64,000 bases of DNA from Gari tellinella (GCA_922989275.2 OV277868.1:51272216-51336215), one strand, 5' to 3'; positions 32,402-45,110 are shown, counted from the stretch's first letter. The notes: a model not told the origin generated them from the sequence alone. Numbers and translations: made by a program.

Positions 32402-33003
32402 ATATATTTCATCATTTACAAATAGTATACCAATGAAGAGTACATTGAGTCCAGTAGCTTCATGCCAAAACAGGCGAAATCGTGCACTTTGTGGTAAAAG
32501 CATGAATCGTCGTACACGTATAATTACTTTAATCAAAAGATATTAAGAGATAGTGCCATCTCGAAAAAGATTATACGAGGTAACGCTTGCCATTTTTCAA
32601 GATGGCCACTAGTGGTCTTAACCAACCATACTTTAAATGACAAACTGAAAAACAAAGAGAATCAAATGATTAAGCTATATAAATCTCACTGTAGACTCCT
32701 AATATATTCGATAAAGTCCATTCAACAATAGGCATGATGCTGACCATTGTCCCAATCCTGAGACAATGGGATGACGCGTCTGATAAAGCTTATACAGGAC
32801 TATAAACCTCAGCAGAAACAACAACAACTAATATATTCTGATTTTGCAACTGTTGTTACTGTTTTAAAACACAATTAAATACGAAAGACTCAAACAGGAA
32901 ACGCAACACAAACAATACACCCACCTCTCAAGCAGAACACACACACAGTCATACCATAACAAACACACACACGCACAATCCCATTCCTTCATCTACACAC
33001 TAC
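32402..33003. other. Unassigned DNA
   Basis: A short Pb-beta2 relic (ATTTACAAATAGTATACC) lies at 32413; 32928-32990 is AC-rich. No gene. Confidence 0.45.
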
Positions 33004-33996
33004 AATAGGTTGTCGGTCTTCTGCCACCAGAATCTGTGACCAGAATCCATGCCATCTGTTTTACCTTGTGGAATTCACCTTGGTATTTGACATACTTTAC
33101 CAAAATTTAAACAAAAACCTATCCTTGGCTATAAATCTTGCGCTTTTGCTTATGGATATTTTTACTTGGTTTGTTAATTACTTGTACCAAGATCTTTGAA
33201 CCAATAAACATATGGCTATCATATTTGATATGTATCTTTCTTGTTTCGATACCTCTCCAAGCTTGATTTTAGCTTGTGACCTTGACAATTAAGCAGTTTT
33301 ACCAATATTAATGAACAAGTTTTACCTTGGCTATAACTCTGTCACTATTTCACATGGCCCTTTATACTTGACATGTTGCTTGATTGTGTCACGACCTTTC
33401 CGACCATGCCAAAATTTTTGCCTTTGTGAATTTGGCCTTGAAACTTGACCTACATCTACTTTTCTAAAAAACTTTGAACTTATTGGCATAGGGCTTTCAT
33501 TTTTGGTATGTATAGTTTTGTGTCGATACCATTCCAACCATACCATTTCTTTTGCCTTTTTACATTGACCTTGTGTTTGACCTACTTGTACATTACCGAA
33601 CATGCTGCTGGCTGATAAATGTGCTTCAAAAACACACCTTGATTCTTTTTGACAGTTTGTAACAGACATTCAAATTAGTTTGCTTCTGGTATTAAAGTCC
33701 AAAACTTGTCATTGTTGGAGTGATTCTATGACGCACGATGAGTGACAAAAGAGAATGGCAAGCTTAGTATTTGGCTGTTTTACCACGCTGTACAAGTGCT
33801 CGGTGAGATGGATATATTTTGTTGTCATTTCTACTTTTAATCGTAAACAATATTACACTTGGACTGATAGGACCAGCCATGAAAGATACACTTATAAGCA
33901 TAACAAATTATCTGGAACATGACCGCTAAGTCATCCACATCAGAATGTTTGTAAGGAAATATTGAAGTTCTGGTTATATCGGGATCTGTACATGTA
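33004..33996 (-). repeat. 993-bp terminal repeat (3' copy)
   Basis: Identical to 36771-37763 except at two positions seen by eye (near 33667 and 33789), with no indel. It is internally repetitive: two sub-units about 280 bases apart share GG(C)TATCAT...GGTATGTAT and TGACCTTG motifs. A 112-codon open frame inside has no domain and is best seen as non-coding. Confidence 0.75.
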
Positions 33997-34511
33997 AATA
34001 GAAAACAACACGCAAGATAAACATAAAGCAAAGTGAACATAGGAGCCCGCCTTGGTACGGTCAGCAGCAATCAATAATTAATTATAAATTAATCATTAAC
34101 TACCACTGGGGGGTTAAACCTGGGTTTAGGGGCGCCCAACCTCACACTTATCTCCTATATTCACCTATAAAGACGAACAGTGTACATAAAAAAATATAAA
34201 CCCTGTTCCACAACCTCACAATCAAAAAGACCGCCAGCACAGTAAGTCAGTACATGTCAAACATTTAACAAAAATTCTATGACAAGATCATTAGTAACAT
34301 AGGAAAGAATTAAACATTTAAGCCCGTGTTTAAAATAACCCACTATGGCAACGGTCAAATTGTACTCAAGCGACTAGTCTGTAGTTACGAGTAACTGTAA
34401 GACATGGAAGGGACCAGGGTACGACAGAGAGGGAGAGAAAAAACAAAGCACGAAAATCCGACATAACTCTCCCGGTTAAGGACGGCTTTAGAGATACATC
34501 ATCATGTAGTG

Positions 34512-36336
34512 CTAAGCCCTGTCTGTCGTCGCACAACCCAAGAGGAAAGCATAGTTATCAATTGTAGATTGATCGATAACCAAACGTGAAGTGCGCAGCA
34601 ATATAGTTGGATCATAATCTTTTTTGAGGAAAAATCTAATACGTTTCACAAATAGGTTTTGAAAATGTATATGTCCAAGAATCTTACGAAGTCTGTAAAT
34701 CACATCACCATAAAACTCCGGATGTGAAATACCTTGCCGCAGAAAAGACTTTAAGTTACATTTATACTTGTTAATGAGAGGAAGATTTCTATAAAAGAAT
34801 TTAGAAAATGTTTTACGAAGTTTATGAAATCTGTACCCCTGTTTAAGAAGCTTTTCAGTAATAGTTTTATTACGAATGTGGAAGTCCTCAACAGAGGTAC
34901 AGGCCCTAGCAAAGCGAATAAGTTGTGAAATATAAACCCCGTAAGATGTGGAACGGGGAACATCGCCATCTAGATGAGGATAATTTACAATACTAAAATC
35001 AAAATCATCTCGTTTATCGTAAATCTTAGAAGAAACAATTCCGTTATTTATAAAAAGATCCAAATCTAAAAATGGTGCCGACAAATTTGACTCGTTTGTT
35101 TTATTAAGGCGTAGTTCGTTTGGGTAAATAAAAGGAAACAACGTAGCAAAAAATGGATTGTCTATATTAAAAATATCATCTAGATAGCGCGATGTATTGT
35201 TAAAGGCTTCGATCATATCTGCCTGTGTATCAGGTTTTCGACTAAGCATAAAGTCCCTCTCATAACAGTACAAAAATAGGTCTGCGACAAGGGGCGCGCA
35301 GTTTGTACCCATAGGAATACCAATCACTTGGCGGTATATGGTACTCCCAAAACGTACATAAATATTATCCAGAAGAAATGATAGTGATTCACAGACATCG
35401 GTGCAAGTCCACATAGTGTAATGCTTAACCGTGCCATTTGTAAAAAATGCACGATCAGTATTACACGCCAGAAATAGCTTCCTTTCTCTGGCAAAAGTCT
35501 TTTCAATAAGTTGTATAAGTTTAGCTTTTATTAGATTATGAGGTTAGGTAGTATATAGTGTTGAAAAGTCATAGGTACTTATATTGCAAGCTTGGTATTT
35601 TCTATTTTCAAGCTTCGCCAAAATTTCATTCGAGTTTTTGATAGACCAAAACAGATTAAGTCCAGAATTTTCGTAAGTCTTGTCACAATACCTTTGAACA
35701 TATTCTTTGATTTTAAATAAAGACGATGTCAAAAGTTTGGAAAGCTTAGTAGTAGTACATGCACTTGAATTAGCAATAAAACGAGACTTATAAGGTGTTT
35801 TGTGGAGTTTTGGTATCCAGTACATTGTAGGAAGTTTGTGACATGTAATGTTGACATCAGCTTTTAATTGTTTACATGTATCAAGATGATCAGATACTAC
35901 ATTACGCTCCGTTAAATTGGTAGATATATAGGAATTGGTATTCACAAGTTCCTGGTTTAAAGCATCAACATAATGTTATCGTCATACAATTATCACATTA
36001 TTGGATGCTTTGTCGGCAGGAACGAGTACATTTCTTGTATGCCCTTCTTTAAGTGACGAATGTTAAATTTAGGTTTAGGTGGTAAAAGATGGTTATTGGA
36101 TAAATAGAACGAAATCCGGGTATCGATAATATCAAAAATTAATTATTTCCATTTTGAAAGAGTGTCATTTTCAGCATGTTCTCTTCGGCACCAGTTGGTA
36201 CTATAATTAATCAAAGCTTCCGAAATATGATTGCGGCAAGTATCGAAATCAATTAAGGCAGGTAATCTAAATTTAGGTCCCTGTTGGTTTACTAACGGTA
36301 AAGGTAGTAGGTAATTTGACTGCTTTTTCGTAAGCT
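34512..36336 (-). pseudogene. Penelope-like reverse transcriptase, broken
   Basis: Reading on the minus strand, the remnant begins near 36336, then shows FRLPALIDFDTC, FYLSNNHLLPPKPKFNIRHL, LVPADKASNNVIIV, a YWIPKLHK block, motif A (YDFSTLYTT), motif B (GIPMGTNCAPL, about 35320), and the catalytic YLDD (35175-35186). It ends in a ...LLGCATTDRA terminus at 34512. These blocks belong to the Penelope-like class. Breaks seen: TAA at 36143-36145, a frameshift near 36035, TGA at 35982-35984, TAA at 35976-35978 and TAA at 35544-35546, just after motif A. The stretch 35543-34512 is open, 344 codons in frame. No GIY-YIG domain follows. Enzymatic residues are intact but the protein cannot be made whole. 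Confidence 0.85.
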
Positions 36337-36770
36337 TACCTTACTTAATGTATTTTAAGCAAATAATTGTTTTAAATTTAGAACTCTGACTAACCTTCAT
36401 AATAGCTTAACTTTCATCATAAATAGTGATACACTTAGAGAAGAAAATGTTAAAACGTTCAAGTCATCTCGATTCTAGAATTGTTTACATGCATTTCATT
36501 GATAGATATTGATGTAAAAAGAGCGGGGTTTGGTTTTGAATAATTCCGGGTAATCTTATACAAAAGGTTAATCCTGTTGACGTTGCTTTTTTTACATTTG
36601 AACCTGATATCATGAATGTAGTTTGTTCTAATTGAAATTTTAAAGACATATGTCTATATCTTGTATTGTCCTTTTGTTTGAAATACGAAATAAATTCAGA
36701 AATATATTAAACATAGTTAGCGATTTTCTAGACATTTACAAAAGGCAGTACAATTTACTTCCGTCATCAA

Positions 36771-37763
36771 AATAGGTTGTCGGTCTTCTGCCACCAGAAT
36801 CTGTGACCAGAATCCATGCCATCTGTTTTACCTTGTGGAATTCACCTTGGTATTTGACATACTTTACCAAAATTTAAACAAAAACCTATCCTTGGCTATA
36901 AATCTTGCGCTTTTGCTTATGGATATTTTTACTTGGTTTGTTAATTACTTGTACCAAGATCTTTGAACCAATAAACATATGGCTATCATATTTGATATGT
37001 ATCTTTCTTGTTTCGATACCTCTCCAAGCTTGATTTTAGCTTGTGACCTTGACAATTAAGCAGTTTTACCAATATTAATGAACAAGTTTTACCTTGGCTA
37101 TAACTCTGTCACTATTTCACATGGCCCTTTATACTTGACATGTTGCTTGATTGTGTCACGACCTTTCCGACCATGCCAAAATTTTTGCCTTTGTGAATTT
37201 GGCCTTGAAACTTGACCTACATCTACTTTTCTAAAAAACTTTGAACTTATTGGCATAGGGCTTTCATTTTTGGTATGTATAGTTTTGTGTCGATACCATT
37301 CCAACCATACCATTTCTTTTGCCTTTTTACATTGACCTTGTGTTTGACCTACTTGTACATTACCGAACATGCTGCTGGCTGATAAATGTGCTTCAAAAAC
37401 ACACCTTGATTCTTTTTGACAGTTTGTAACAGACATTCAAATTGGTTTGCTTCTGGTATTAAAGTCCAAAACTTGTCATTGTTGGAGTGATTCTATGACG
37501 CACGATGAGTGACAAAAGAGAATGGCAAGCTTAGTATTTGGCTGTTTTACCACGCTGAACAAGTGCTCGGTGAGATGGATATATTTTGTTGTCATTTCTA
37601 CTTTTAATCGTAAACAATATTACACTTGGACTGATAGGACCAGCCATGAAAGATACACTTATAAGCATAACAAATTATCTGGAACATGACCGCTAAGTCA
37701 TCCACATCAGAATGTTTGTAAGGAAATATTGAAGTTCTGGTTATATCGGGATCTGTACATGTA
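36771..37763 (-). repeat. 993-bp terminal repeat (5' copy)
   Basis: Offset exactly 3,767 bases from the other copy. See the 3' copy for content. The flanks differ: 5'-side TCATCA before it and CAAATATTG after it in plus-strand terms. Confidence 0.75.
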
Positions 37764-38966
37764 CAAATATTGTCTTGTTATCCATTTTAAGTACTCATGT
37801 ATATTAAATATAATGTGACACGGAGCTTCAGGAAACTAAATGATTCCTCAGGTGTTCAGGGTACATTCCTGTAGCACTTCTTAACCGGTTCACGTCGCGT
37901 TAGAGGGCTGATCACTTATTTTTCGATATATTATCTTATAAAATCTGTTACGAGAAATACAAATAGTTTTCTTTTGAATTTTACTTCTAAAAGCTATGCC
38001 TGTCAATTAAAAAGGATTGTACATGTATTAACCTTTGTCAATCGCGACATTTAAACATTTCTTTATTTCTTCATTTTGCATTTCAGATATGAAGTTTAAA
38101 TAATATCCCATTTAAATGTATTATATGATTTAAACATTTATATTCAACTGAAAGATGTTTTGTGCATATTGCTTTAATGATATTAATTGTGCTTACTCCA
38201 ACATACATTGTAATTATAAATGATTCGCGACATTTTCTTTCGTACTAAACTGTCTGGATTAACTACTTAGCATTCCAAAAGTGTGTGCATTTACAAAGGC
38301 TGGGCCTCTATCTTATAGGGAAGACGCATGAACCTGACATACAATAAACAGTCTCAGGAAAATGTAACTTTGACAGGAAAATCTTTTAAACGTTTGGACC
38401 TGTAGTGGCTTTATTGAACAAACTAGTTAGAGTCATTTAATCCACAGGGATCCTGCAAAAATGTATGTCTAAAAGTCATCCATCGGAGAAAGTTTCAAAC
38501 TGCATCTGTACTTGATACATGTATTTAGTTTGATATTCAGTTTCCACCACAGAATCAATGCTGTTTTAAAGAGCATTACGGTACACAGGCATCTGAAAAG
38601 GGGCTGCTATAGTCAATGCTTAATTTCTATTAGGGCTTTAACATCCAGACAAAAGTTTTTCTACTACAGGGACTGTCCATAGTTGTCAAATAAGCTAAGT
38701 TTTAAGATTCATTTGTTGAATGTACAAATCATGTTTAACTTACAATCTCCCTAAATTAATATTTTGTCAACCCAATTACACGTATCCATAGTTCATCGTC
38801 ATTATTTTGTTCATTTGCTGATTCAAATGCAATGTTAGAAAGACTAACTGATATTTTTACAGTACAAAAGTTGCTCATGGTTTCTATGACATTTAATGAG
38901 TGACTATGGTGAAGCTTACTTTATGTTTTGAATATGAAACTAACGTGGATAACTGAAGTGATAAGT
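37764..38966. other. Unassigned AT-rich DNA
   Basis: No supported gene, RNA or repeat. Confidence 0.5.
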
Positions 38967-39022
38967 AGCCAAACTGTTTGCAAATAACCATTGTTCTCGG
39001 GGTAAGGCAGTGAAGGAGTTAA
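38967..39022. mobile_element. Pb-beta1 MITE, right end only
   Basis: CCAAACTGTTTGCAAATAAC then GGTAAGGCAGTGAAGGAGTTAA. Confidence 0.65.
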
Positions 39023-39498
39023 GATGGGTGATAGCTGGGTGCGGAATGGAATGTTATAGTTCTATGTGCTGCCCAACCAAATGCCTTTAGAAATATATAC
39101 TAAACTGGCAGTCATTTAAAGTTGATGTTTTTAAACGCGAAAAGAGGAAGTGTTAATATCAAAGTTGCAATTCTGAGAATTGGACTGTATTCAGCAGGGA
39201 ATTTTATGTCGGTTTAGTTGTAATCTTATGATAGTTTTTGTCAGTATCGTAAGTGTCCATCTTTGCTCATGATACATGTTGCAATGAGATATCGCGTAGA
39301 CCTTATGAGACGTATATTAACAACGTCGGGAATGAAACGTTGTCCTATCCCTGAGTAAGGGCATTTGCAAGGTCCATAAAATCATTTCTCCTAAAACCCC
39401 GCGTATGAGTAGCATGGTGACTAAGATAATAATTAGACCTATGAGAGTAAATATACAAGACTACTACTGTGAACAGGTTTTGATGGACAGGTTGCATT
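39023..39498. other. Unassigned DNA
   Basis: Nothing recognised. Confidence 0.5.
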
Positions 39499-40020
39499 CC
39501 ATTCACCCCTGAAACTTACTATGGACATATCCTGTTTCCAATTCCAATTTTGAAGCTTAGGGTTGTTTTTTCAATCATTGCAAAAGTAACAAACAGTGCT
39601 GACCGTGATCAGAGGACTCATTCAGAAAGAAGATTTCATTATACATGTATAATTATTCTACAAATGTGGTCCACGGACATTTGTCCGTATGTCAGTCGTG
39701 TTCTAGCAAACAGTACTGAGACCTGTTTTATGAAACATCGTACGACAAATATTGTCGTAAGTTAGATTCTAAAATTCTCAATGATCATTTATTTCTCCAT
39801 TTTACCCTGTCTTGTGCCATCTCTTTGGAATTGTCTTTTCAATACATTTCCAAAGAGATGTTACAAGACAAGATTAAATGGAGAAATAAGCTATAGGAAG
39901 TAGCTTTAACTTACGACCGTTTTGTCGTAAGACGTTTCATAAAACGGGCCCCTGGCTCTGATGCGCCATTGCAAATTGTGGTGTCTCATCAGATTTTATA
40001 TGTTTTGCTAATTTCAAGTT
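39499..40020. mobile_element. Eroded Pb-beta2 relics around a Gc insertion
   Basis: Left end TTCACCCCTGAAAC, AACAGTGCTGACCGTGATCA, then AGCAAACAGTACTGAG just before the Gc element and CTCTGATGCGCC...GTGTCTCATCAG after it. The Gc element split a beta hairpin. Confidence 0.5.
39720..39953. mobile_element. Gc MITE
   Basis: Inner ends TTATGAAACATCGTACGACA and TGTCGTAAGACGTTTCATAA, right end AAACGGGCCCC. Central arms CTCCATTTTACCCTGTCTTG and CAAGACAAGATTAAATGGAG. Diverged relative of 10142-10377. Confidence 0.75.
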
Positions 40021-40439
40021 TTGTGGCTACATTACTGGTTTGAACAACATAATTATACCACGAACTTTCATGAGGAGATTAGTGCAGATATATAGTGGGT
40101 GTACTGTACACATGCGAATTCCATCACCAAATTTCTTAAACTCTTGAAGCCGACGGATATAACAATTATCTTTCATATAAACAGTTTATTGGAAAGTATT
40201 AAAGAATCTACCAAGTTGGCGACCGAGGGTTCCAAACTAGTCTGGTTTAATTACTTTTGCTTTCTTTCCTAATTCTCATATTCATGGGCAGTCGACATAC
40301 CAAACAAATAATTAAGACTTCACAAAAATCCCATACGAAATTCGTAATCCGCCCAATTAACATTGGAAATAGCGCCTTCCTAGAAACATTGCCTTCATCA
40401 TTATACCAACTACCATGTTCAGCGAATTTATAAAAGCAT
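40021..40439. other. Unassigned DNA
   Basis: Nothing recognised. Confidence 0.45.
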
Positions 40440-40510
40440 TTGCATATAATATGGATCCAGATCAGACGCCGAGTGACTCGGCGTCTAATCGGATCCAAAC
40501 TATTTGGTAT
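40440..40510. repeat. Beta-type hairpin core
   Basis: TATGGATCCAGATCAGACG...CGTCTAATCGGATCCAAAC with tip CCGAGTGACTCGG. Element ends absent. Confidence 0.65.
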
Positions 40511-41286
40511 GTGTATTATGGTTTAAGCCATGTACAGAAATATAAAAATACATATTAACTTTTTTTTTCAGACATCAATTTTGAAGGAGACGAACTAATG
40601 ACATGATAAGGGCCATGTTAACACATTCTTTACGTTTGTGTCTTTTTTCATTAAAAATCTGGCGGGAGACTTTAATTAATCCTGTCTAAATGTCTAGAAT
40701 TTAAGCCCGGAAACGTTTATAAACCTTACCGCGGAGCGCCTTTCTCTAAGAGTTACATTTCCTCACTAACTCTCTAGTATCAGAAGGTGGCTTTCACTCA
40801 TCGATCAAAGTAATTTCGAGCTCTTGAATTAATTTGAACGCGTCTCTCGACTACTTCCGAGCGTCATCAGTGTTTGTTATTCGCTAATTGCTTAGCTAAC
40901 AAGTTTTACCTCGCTGGCGTCGGCCGAGTTCAGCATGTTTGTATTTCTTGCCGAAGTATTTAACTTGTTCGCGCTTTGGAGGAGGGTACCTCGCTATGTA
41001 AACCGAGAAACGCTATAGAGTAATCAGGGGCGATTAGTCATGACATGCGCATCGAGCGCGTTTTCTCTCTCGTGCGAATGATATTTGTAGAGAGCTCTTG
41101 TGATTTGGTAAACAGAAATCAACATCCGGACCAAATACATTATCCAACAAATGAATTGCGTACCTCGCAGTATCAAACACGTGAGAACTGGTCATTCAAA
41201 AGCAATTTGGGTCCATTGCAGGTTATCACTGATTTAAATGAAAGCCGTTGATATACAACAGTGTCTGGAGATGTTAATTGCCATAC
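40511..41286. other. CpG-rich stretch without recognised gene
   Basis: 40730-41130 has far more CG dinucleotides than its surroundings (CCGCGGAGCGCC, TCGGCCGAG, ATCGAGCGCG) and TAAT-type cores. That suggests unmethylated regulatory DNA or a promoter. The open frame at 41045-41251 has no known domain. Confidence 0.35.
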
Positions 41287-41490
41287 TGTAAAGTTCCACT
41301 ATTGAGAACACTCACTGCAAGACTTATTAATTGCGTTAAAGAAATATAGTTCCTCAAATCAAGTTGAGAGTAAAGCAGAAATGTCCTAAAGGAGCTTTCT
41401 GCTTTTCTATCATCTTGAATGAAGGAACCAGTTGTCTGTTACACCGAAAAATATACTGTTTTGATAGGTCGTAATAGCGATGGTTTACTG
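41287..41490. mobile_element. Ta-alpha MITE, left end eroded
   Basis: Right end GTCGTAATAGCGATGGTTTACTG and core AAAGCAGAAATGTCC / GGAGCTTTCTGCTTT. The left end is only faintly recognisable. Confidence 0.6.
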
Positions 41491-42282
41491 TTCTAATTCA
41501 TAGACTATTAAGTAATGTATATATCGTTTGACTCATGTGCTATTTAGCATAACCCAATACTCGTAAAAAGACGAAATTAGGGTGTTTGTTTTTCGTCAAA
41601 GATTGTTTAACATATAAATGCCTATTGCAAAAAAGGACACAAAGAAAGAATGAAAAACAAGATGAGAAACGGCAAAGACGTAACCTTTTAGGATCGCGAA
41701 ACATTTATATGGCCAGGACATTTCCCCACAAACAATGCATTGCAAGGTAATAAATTGTATAAAGATATACATGTAATTTCCGTATTTCCAATGAATATAT
41801 CATGTCATTAATTGGTTAAATTTACGAACACCATTTGTAAAGAAACTGGGAACTATATTGCAAGTTTTCTTGATAATATAGACATTTTTTCCGCAAATTA
41901 AGTACGAGTATGTTACCAGTGGCTACATAGTATCAGATAATTCAGTATTTGTTTCTCGTTAATGCGTACATGTGAATAGAATATTTTATTTACATTTACC
42001 AATGCACATATAAACAAAGAAATAATTTTACAATGATAACGTTAAAATAATGCAACGTCACTAATGAAGCTATACACGAAATGGTACAAATCAATAATGA
42101 CATTACATGCCTCAAATTATACACATTTCAAACATCGATGATGAGTATGACGCAACAATCAGACCATTGAAACGTTCGTCTCATTTCTAAATGATCATTT
42201 AAACACTCTAAAGCAGTACTACGGTAGGATCGAATCTCGTTCAGTACCTTCGGATAATTTACGAAAGGAAACCTTGCAACTA
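41491..42282. other. Unassigned AT-rich DNA
   Basis: Nothing recognised. Confidence 0.5.
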
Positions 42283-42645
42283 CATTGTTCCCTCTCTACA
42301 ACGACCCTCTCAACAACGACCCATCCTTACAACGACCATTGCCGCAGTTCCCCAAACAAGACAATAATGTCCAACCTTTTCACGGCTGCATTATCGTCTG
42401 CTTAGAGTTGTCGCTTGCTGTTTTTCTCGAAGATAAATATTGAATATTTTGACAGAAATAAAAACTTAATTACGATTGATAAACAGCTTGAATCCAGATT
42501 TGACTCCGCATTACGCGGCGTCTGATCTGGATTCAAGCTGTTTGCAAATTTTAACAATTTCACTCCCTATAACGACTTCCTCCGAACAACGCACACATTT
42601 ATTTTGTGGTCTCCCATTGGGTGTCGCTGTAGAGAGGGAGCACTG
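42283..42645. mobile_element. Ta-beta2 MITE
   Basis: 363 bases, TA flanks, right end AGAGAGGGAGCACTG, left end CATTGTTCCCTCTCTAC, beta core AACAGCTTGAATCCAGATTT...GATCTGGATTCAAGCTGTT. Confidence 0.8.
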
Positions 42646-42816
42646 TAGATTGCAGTAGATCTACAGTGATGTTAAGCCGTGCCCGAAGAGAAATGCTGAC
42701 TGATTCATATATATATATACGATTACCCATTGTCCTCCTCTGTGTATGGATATCTCGATATCGCGATATGAATAAAATATTGTCAAAGTGAACTTTAAAA
42801 TTCCTCAATGATCATA

Positions 42817-42840
42817 CAAACAAACAAACAAACAAACAAA
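42817..42840. repeat. (CAAA)n microsatellite
   Basis: Six repeats of CAAA. Confidence 0.8.
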
Positions 42841-42967
42841 TCTAGTATCTGATATGATATATTAGGTTATGGGCTGCAGTAGGATTCTTGTTTTATGACA
42901 ACTTAAAAGAAAACTCAGTGGAACCGTAAGGCGCGGTTTAAGACAGGTGGTTGCTAAAACATTGATA

Positions 42968-43055
42968 TATGAGTGTCAAACACTTTGGAATCTGATAAAA
43001 GGTTAGATTACGCGGGATCGGATCTGGATCCAAACTGTTTGCAATTTGGCAACAA
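42968..43055. repeat. Beta-type hairpin core, eroded
   Basis: GTGTCAAACACTTTGGAATC and GATCTGGATCCAAACTGTTT; tip partly lost. Confidence 0.55.
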
Positions 43056-43132
43056 TTTGTAAAAATAGACAAAATGGACCATACTGAATGTGAAACAGGA
43101 ATTATCCATTAAAAAGTTCAGTGATGAATGGG

Positions 43133-43317
43133 TTTACCCTTTCACTATCAATGACGCCAAAATGCGCGTTTGCAAAAAGTTTGGATCCTGATCAGGATCC
43201 AAACTGTTTGACACTCGTTTTGAATATCTTTGGTCATACTGCCTTCAATTTTACTTTGAAGTGATATTTGAGACAACAATATTGAAGCAGACGATAATGT
43301 GGCGGTGAAGAGGTAAA
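43133..43317. mobile_element. Pb-beta1 MITE, tip-deleted
   Basis: Left end TTTACCCTTTCACTATC, stem AAAGTTTGGATCCTGATCAG with the whole CGCCG tip missing, right end GGCGGTGAAGAGGTAAAC. The same tip-less form occurs at 60686. Confidence 0.75.
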
Positions 43318-43609
43318 CATTTCACGAGTAACTTGATCATGAAAGGGTTAAAGGACTGTCCACATCTATTCGTGTGATAACTTTCAGTGAAAACATCTAT
43401 ATTTTGTCTATATACCCACTGTAGTTTTACAAAAAAATCAATGACAACTCAAATATCTAAATTAACTTCATCCATATTCATTCAACATTTCAAAATTATT
43501 ACAGCCCGACATTTCTAACCAATCCTTCATTGAACGTTCAATGTTGACATGAAGCACACAACTGATATTAGCACGTGGATAAATTTACACAGCGCAAGCG
43601 GTGAAAGTA
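43318..43609. other. Unassigned DNA
   Basis: Nothing recognised. Confidence 0.45.
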
Positions 43610-43987
43610 GAGTGCTCTCTCTCTCTACAACGGTCCTCCCAACAACGACTCCCTCCCTACAACGACTCTTGCCGCAGTTCCGAAAACAAGACAAGTATGT
43701 CTAACGCTTTTAACTGCTGCAATATCGTCTGCTTAAAATTGTCGTCAGCTGTTTTTTTTCTGAAAGTTACATATTTATAAGTCGACATTTTGAAAGAATA
43801 AATATAATGACGAGTAACAAACAGTTTGAATCCAGATCAGACGCCGCGTTACGCGGCGCCTGATCTGGATTCAAGCTGTTTGCAAATGTAAGCCACGTCT
43901 TAATTCCCCCTCCCTATAACGAATCCCTCCGAACAACACATACAATCTGTGTCTCACATTGGGTGTCGTTGTAGAGAGGAAGCACTG
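43610..43987. mobile_element. Ta-beta2 MITE
   Basis: TA flanks, ends AGTGCTCTCTCTCTCTAC and GTTGTAGAGAGGAAGCACTG, beta core AAACAGTTTGAATCCAGATC with tip CGCCGCGTTACGCGGCG. Confidence 0.8.
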
Positions 43988-45060
43988 TAGTTCATGATAA
44001 AATTTCTCACCACCCTGCAAAATGATTAGCTCATGTCGTCAGAGTGTCGGACAGGCAAGAGTTTAAAGTGTTTTAGAGGAAAATCGATGTTTTTTCCATT
44101 GAATATTTATCATTCCGTGTTTACAGATGTCAGCTATTCGCCATCGAATACAGATCAATTCACAAGGCAGCGCAGCGCTGCGATATTTTCGTCGCCATTT
44201 CGTTTGCCCATGATAATAAAAGGTGTCATTCGATATCTTAAAATGGAAGGTATACCAGTGATATATTTATTGAATAATTAATAATCAGGCCTGCTAATTG
44301 TTTAGCAGGTGTGATAAGTTTGGTCAAGTGTTGACACGGCCCTTGTGAAAGTTGATAAACCCTCACGTCTGGCGTCGGAGTTATCTGCCAGAAACAAGGT
44401 CTCGCCGCCTCTCGTATATGTAACTTACAAAACGAGATTTATGTGTTATACTAATCTATGGGTAGTTTTCGCTATATCTTAAGATTAATGTTCCGCGTTC
44501 ACGCCGCGACCCGGACACGGGAAATTTGCAATTATTATCTACGAAAGATACAGAACCAATATCTCAGCCGACGTGAATGCGTTTATGCTCGTGTGAAAAG
44601 GGAAAAAGTACTAAAATGTACGTCCAATGTTATTTCCCTACAGTATACCGGATGTTATGTTGGTAGACACAAACATTAAAGACATTCTATTACGACCAAC
44701 AAAATGCAGACGTGTTGGAAAACTATGAAGACCTACAGCATAAAGAACGTAAAACCGAACACTCTTCAGGACTCTTGCATACATCTTCCTTTCTTTTAAG
44801 ACAAACGTTGTTTTTTGGCATTATATCCTTTATGTTTACATGTATTATATATTAAGGTAAATTAACTTTTTATATCATTATTATCGCTATTGTCAAACTA
44901 TAGTATCAGTATATTTGTTGCATGTCCCCAGTTGGATAGTATATACCCACTGCCGGTAAGCTTCCACCATAAAGTGACTTATGTATTAACGATATACATA
45001 CACATCGCAGTGCCGTAAAACCCAATTTAAAAAGTACATGTGTGTGCTCCGTTTATAGAT
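43988..45060. other. Unassigned DNA
   Basis: Open frames at 44033-44281 and 44458-44679 have no recognised domain. CpG is locally raised around 44160 and 44360-44420, possibly regulatory. Confidence 0.35.
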
Positions 45061-45110
45061 AGTTTTAGATAGATAGTTTATTGTGCAATAGACTATAAAG
45101 TCCATGAGCA
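45061..45110 (-). repeat. Retroposon 3' tail
   Basis: On the minus strand: CTCATGGACTTTATAGTC, TTGCACAATAAACTATC, then CTATCTA repeats. AATAAA followed by a tetramer tract fits the 3' end of a LINE. Confidence 0.4.

Larger units (their letters stand above)
33004..37763 (-). mobile_element. Penelope-like retroelement with long direct terminal repeats
   Basis: A degraded Penelope-type reverse transcriptase (34512-36336, minus) is framed by two 993-base direct repeats at 33004-33996 and 36771-37763. Penelope-like elements are known to carry such LTR-like repeats (pLTRs). About 515 bases lie between the stop codon and the 3' repeat and 435 between the start of the coding remnant and the 5' repeat. 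No GIY-YIG endonuclease was seen, which fits endonuclease-lacking Penelope clades or loss. The repeats differ at only two sites, whereas the gene has several breaks. Alternative: a dead element flanked by a separate duplicated sequence. Confidence 0.65.

Noticed and set aside
33331..33669. 112-codon open frame, repeated at 37098-37436
   Set aside because: Lies in the terminal repeat of the Penelope-like element, with no known domain and TGACCTTG-type repeat texture. The two copies are identical because the repeat is, not because of selection.
33004..37763. LTR retrotransposon
   Set aside because: The direct repeats suggest LTRs, but the reverse transcriptase has Penelope-type motifs and no gag, protease, RNase H or integrase was seen.
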